The notes under the pieces are model-generated. The model was not told where the DNA came from, made no database searches, and saw only the letters and a program-made list of their open reading frames with translations. The position numbers were made by a program, and so were the translations under genes. DNA of 5,617 bases from positions 1 to 5,617 of the forward strand of contig CAMWQH010000048.1 in assembly GCA_947176435.1 (NCBI GenBank). Reading direction: 5' to 3'. Each line of letters opens with the position of its first letter. Position 1 is the stretch's first letter. Positions 5,561 to 5,617 of the stretch are shown piece by piece. This stretch comes from an uncultured Mycoplasmataceae bacterium (GTDB lineage Bacteria; Bacillota_I; Bacilli_A; Mycoplasmatales; Mycoplasmoidaceae).

Positions 5561-5617
5561 TAATTAATTTATTTTTCGTTCCTTTGCTAAATGTTTTATA
5601 TAAAGAAAATAGTGTAA
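5561..5617 (-). promoter_or_regulatory. Upstream region of infC, possible promoter or leader
   Basis: 57 bases before infC reach the window edge. TATAAA at 5600-5595 on the minus strand could be a -10 box, giving a leader of about 28 bases; any -35 box would be outside the window. AAAGGA at 5586-5581 matches the anti-Shine-Dalgarno but lies about 20 bases from the ATG, too far for normal use. An L20-binding autoregulatory leader is known upstream of infC in Firmicutes. Too little is present here to see one. Confidence 0.3.

Noticed and set aside
5561..5617. L20 autoregulatory leader upstream of infC
   Set aside because: Only 57 bases are present and no convincing paired structure is visible; it may lie beyond the window.

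Overview
This window comes from an AT-rich mollicute (a Mycoplasma-type organism) that reads UGA as tryptophan. In the frames I translated, 16 in-frame UGA codons fall inside recognisable proteins: 6 in thrS, 3 in the first OB-fold gene, 1 in degV, and 2 each in the metallo-hydrolase, rplT and infC. I found no in-frame UGG. Under the standard code thrS, infC, rplT, degV and the metallo-hydrolase appear broken; under translation table 4 every gene is intact. A species cannot be named from this sequence alone.

Layout. Positions 1-2815 hold one leftward cluster. It starts with two small tandem OB-fold (SSB-like) proteins (2815-2489 and 2483-2199), followed by threonyl-tRNA synthetase thrS (2176-443). 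The last gene overlaps the thrS stop by one base (TAATG) and runs off the left edge; it is the N-terminal part of a Cof-type HAD-family protein. A 60-base divergent promoter region (2816-2875) separates this cluster from two rightward genes. These are a DegV/FakB-type fatty-acid-binding protein (2876-3775) and a glyoxalase II-like metallo-beta-lactamase-fold hydrolase (3809-4438). The rightward genes converge on the leftward infC-rpmI-rplT translation operon (5560-4465) across a shared bidirectional terminator at about 4437-4462. No stretch above 300 bases lacks a gene.

How the genes fit together. The right-hand operon is the classical IF3-L35-L20 unit for translation initiation and 50S assembly. 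The left-hand cluster combines tRNA charging with putative nucleic-acid-binding OB proteins and a HAD protein. The middle pair is probably lipid and metabolite housekeeping. I see no mobile element, CRISPR array, tRNA, rRNA or long repeat.

The most interesting points are protein-level erosions. ThrRS has lost the N-terminal TGS domain and all the editing histidines, and several residues around its threonine/ATP pocket differ from the family. The HAD protein has a damaged DxD/TGR signature. IF3 lacks the usual RGREMAH motif. The two OB proteins look like diverged tandem paralogues without the SSB acidic tail. degV and the hydrolase appear to be transcribed as leaderless mRNAs, and the degV stop codon lies in the loop of its own terminator. 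I do not see a clearly new multi-gene system here.
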